From Intestinibacter bartlettii (GTDB lineage Bacteria; Bacillota; Clostridia; Peptostreptococcales; Peptostreptococcaceae): a stretch of DNA of 64,000 nt. How positions within the stretch are numbered: the stretch's first letter is position 1; the number at the start of each line of letters is the position of its first letter. A program made the translations under genes and the position numbers. The stretch lies in the NCBI RefSeq assembly GCF_000154445.1, contig NZ_DS499563.1; one strand, 5' to 3'. Positions 62,158 to 64,000 of the stretch are shown in pieces. The notes under the pieces are model-generated. The model had not been told where the DNA came from, made no database searches, and saw only the letters and a list, made by a program, of their open reading frames with translations.

Positions 62158-63093
62158 TTAATAATATTCATTTCCTGTTGCTTCGTAAGCTTCTTTGAAA
62201 GCATTCATAAATATTGTTTTACCTTGTTCTTTATATTCACCTAAAGGTGTATCATTTTCTGTATCTTCATAAGCTTGTTCTGCAAATGCACTTGGAGCAA
62301 TTCCTTCTCCATGTTCAAAGTAAAACTCTACATATGCTTCTCCAGCAACTGCTATTTGTTTTTTAAGTTCATCGTTAAAATCAATTTTTTCGCTATTATT
62401 ACTACTATTATTGTTGCTGTTATTGTTATTATTCTTGTCACTATTGTTATTTTTATTATTAGTTTGATTTGTATTAGAGTCTTTATTTTCTGTTTTATTA
62501 TTCTCTTTTTCTTCTTTTTCTTTATTTGCTAACTCATCAATTTTATCATTACAAGTTTTTAATAAACTATTACACTCTTTTAATTCTTCTGTATAGCTTG
62601 GTTTTCCTGTAACTTCTTCAATTATATATCCCAATTTAACTTTGGCATTCATATATTCTTCTTTATCCATAAGTTTTTTAGCTTCGTCTATTTTTTTATC
62701 TATTTCTTCTTTGAAAGTTAGATTTTCTTGTTCTTCTTTTAGTTTTTCACATTGTGATTTTAAACTTTGAGCTGCATCTCTACAAACTGAACTTTCACTA
62801 TCGCTTTTAATTATTTCATTACATAACTCTATAGCTTCGTCATATAGTTTATTTTTTATTTTTGCTTCAACTTGTAGTATTTTTTCTACTTGAGTATGTA
62901 AAGAAGTCGCCTCTATATCTCCATCTTTTTCTGTAAGAGCTGACTCGAAATAATCTAAAGCATCTTCATACTGTTCTTGTTTAACTGCTTGTTGGCCTTC
63001 TTCCATATATTCATTGTACTTTTTATCATTTTTACATCCTGTTAATAAAAATGTACTTATTATAATTAAAGCTAATAATTTTTTAAACCTCAT
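62158..63093 (-). CDS. TPR-containing lipoprotein with Asn-rich linker
   Basis: 311 aa. Lipobox LLTGC with Cys20; TPR-like helices to about residue 125 (YMEEGQQAVKQEQYEDALDY, KLYDEAIELCNEIIKSD) and a coiled coil to 195; then a 40-residue Asn/Ser/Lys-rich linker; then a small C-terminal domain (QIAVAGEAYVEFYFEHGEG). Exposed on the outer membrane face. No function is recognised; the domain may bind an envelope partner. The linker DNA (AAT/AAC repeats) could vary in length. Confidence 0.8.
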   Translation of the reverse strand: MRFKKLLALIIISTFLLTGCKNDKKYNEYMEEGQQAVKQEQYEDALDYFESALTEKDGDIEATSLHTQVEKILQVEAKIKNKLYDEAIELCNEIIKSDSESSVCRDAAQSLKSQCEKLKEEQENLTFKEEIDKKIDEAKKLMDKEEYMNAKVKLGYIIEEVTGKPSYTEELKECNSLLKTCNDKIDELANKEKEEKENNKTENKDSNTNQTNNKNNNSDKNNNNNSNNNSSNNSEKIDFNDELKKQIAVAGEAYVEFYFEHGEGIAPSAFAEQAYEDTENDTPLGEYKEQGKTIFMNAFKEAYEATGNEYY

Positions 63094-63283
63094 AATAACC
63101 TCACTCCAATCACATTAAATTTCATATGTTATATACATAGGATATCTCTATCTATTTTATTTTTTCATATACAATTATACTACGAAATTCATTTTTTTAA
63201 ATAGCAAAAAGCATTTTGTTATATTTTTGTATTATTTTGTATGTTCCTTTTATGAATACCCTTTTTTTACCAATCATAATCGA

Positions 63284-64000
63284 CTAGCTTATATATTTTT
63301 CAATTATAACTGCTCTAATACTTTCATATTTTATATAATCTGGCAGTGATTGTTTTATATCTTTTAATTTATCTTCACCAAATTTGTTTATACTTTTCTG
63401 AATTAACTCTTTTTCATCATCACAATAATATATAGTTGGATTAAATTTAAAGTGAAGTTCATTTTTATCTTTTATATACTCACATATATATCCTAAAATT
63501 GAAGATACTGAAACCTCTAATTTATTACTAACAGTTTTTACATCTATGCCTTGATTTAATAAATCCAGTGCAATCTCTTTAGGTTTTCTACTTTCACCAT
63601 CCAAAATCAATTTCTTTTTCTTTTTTTCTTTCCATTCAACATCTATATTATTTTCTTCTACATACTTATTTACAACTTCTATTATTGCCTCTCCATATTT
63701 ATCTATTTTCTTAGGTCCTAATCCCGCAACATCATTTAATTTTTCTACATCTAATGGATATCTACCACTAATTTCTTTTAGTGTATTTTTTGTCATTATC
63801 ATACGATGTGGTAAACTCTCAATTCTAGCATATTTTCCTCTTACCTTTTTAAGTTGTTCATATAGCTTTTGATCTGTTGTAACTTCAAAGAAATCTTGCT
63901 TTGCATCTTCTTTTTCATTTAAAACATTTGATTTATCTTCTTCTAGTGTACTTTTATCTATTTTATTATCAACCATATATTGCTCAATAGCACTTATAAA
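63284..64000 (-). CDS. RecQ-like helicase C-terminal part (HRDC and helix-turn-helix), continues past right edge
   Basis: 239 codons visible, frame open at the right edge (FISAIEQYM before the internal ATG at 63976, which has no SD). HRDC-type domain near EQLKKVRGKYARIESLPHRM, with EKLNDVAGLGPKKIDKYGEA; then a helix-turn-helix (RKPKEIALDLLNQGIDVKTV) as found at the end of some RecQ proteins. The helicase core is not visible, so RecQ is likely but not proven. 191 nt separate it from the lipoprotein gene. Confidence 0.7.
   Translation of the reverse strand, partial: FISAIEQYMVDNKIDKSTLEEDKSNVLNEKEDAKQDFFEVTTDQKLYEQLKKVRGKYARIESLPHRMIMTKNTLKEISGRYPLDVEKLNDVAGLGPKKIDKYGEAIIEVVNKYVEENNIDVEWKEKKKKKLILDGESRKPKEIALDLLNQGIDVKTVSNKLEVSVSSILGYICEYIKDKNELHFKFNPTIYYCDDEKELIQKSINKFGEDKLKDIKQSLPDYIKYESIRAVIIEKYIS

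Noticed and set aside
1..64000. CRISPR arrays, rRNA, tRNA, insertion sequences, prophage
   Set aside because: Reading both strands showed no regular spacer-repeat series, no tRNA or rRNA signatures and no transposase or integrase; the short intergenic repeats are too few and irregular to be an array.

Overview
The window is very AT-rich (roughly 27-28% G+C by eye), has strong GGAGG-type ribosome binding sites, and holds only bacterial genes with clostridial relatives: FabK-type fatty-acid synthesis, [FeFe]-hydrogenase maturase HydG, hybrid cluster protein, BirA- and SAM-controlled uptake genes. It fits an anaerobic low-GC Firmicute, most likely of the Peptostreptococcaceae (inference from gene content and order, not from a database search). 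Most genes lie on the minus strand. I saw no rRNA, tRNA, CRISPR array, transposase or prophage.

Layout. 1-3.8 kb: type II fatty-acid cluster fabH-acpP-fabK-fabD-fabG (fabG runs off the left edge), with a promoter and a MarR/FabT-like operator upstream of fabH and a divergent FabK-like flavoprotein. 5.1-8.2 kb: hydG followed by a sodium-coupled amino-acid transporter, preceded by a possible attenuator leader RNA. 8.4-11.4 kb: a polytopic membrane protein and a BlaI/BlaR1 pair. 11.6-15.5 kb: a Fur-controlled siderophore ABC importer whose first gene has a start-proximal A7 frameshift. 15.7-18.9 kb: a nitrosative-stress module (DUF1858 protein, Crp/Fnr regulator, hybrid cluster protein). 19.4-26.2 kb: GltP-type symporter, SH3-YkuD transpeptidase, RdhA-like iron-sulfur protein, YvlD, LrgAB, metallophosphoesterase. 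26.3-31.2 kb: SipW-like peptidase with an LTA-synthase-like enzyme, VanZ, and two unrecognised small proteins. 31.4-33.7 kb: EamA exporter and PucR regulator. 33.8-39.4 kb: a complete glucitol/sorbitol operon srlD-gutR-gutM-srlA-srlE-srlB. 39.7-42.8 kb: DUF1275 protein, BirA-controlled bioY, LRR surface protein. 43.0-53.0 kb: a complete phosphate/polyphosphate locus (pstSCAB-phoU, ppk-phoP-phoR, ppx), with two PHO boxes of identical architecture. 53.0-55.8 kb: metNIQ behind a SAM-I riboswitch. 55.9-59.7 kb: an unusual four-gene operon of a Zn-ribbon membrane protein, a DUF5685 protein, a J-protein and a second Hsp70. 59.9-64 kb: iron alcohol dehydrogenase, FdhD, a TPR lipoprotein and the C-terminal part of a RecQ-like protein running off the right edge.

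The points most worth following up are: the Hsp70/J/DUF5685 operon; hydG paired with a possible tyrosine transporter; a three-copy intergenic hairpin repeat near 8.0, 25.1 and 39.5 kb; the A7 frameshift in the siderophore permease; coding-looking tails just after two stop codons; and a tandem-repeat Lys-rich small protein. Several starts were moved downstream from the longest open frame because an SD sequence lies inside it; each such case is explained in its entry.
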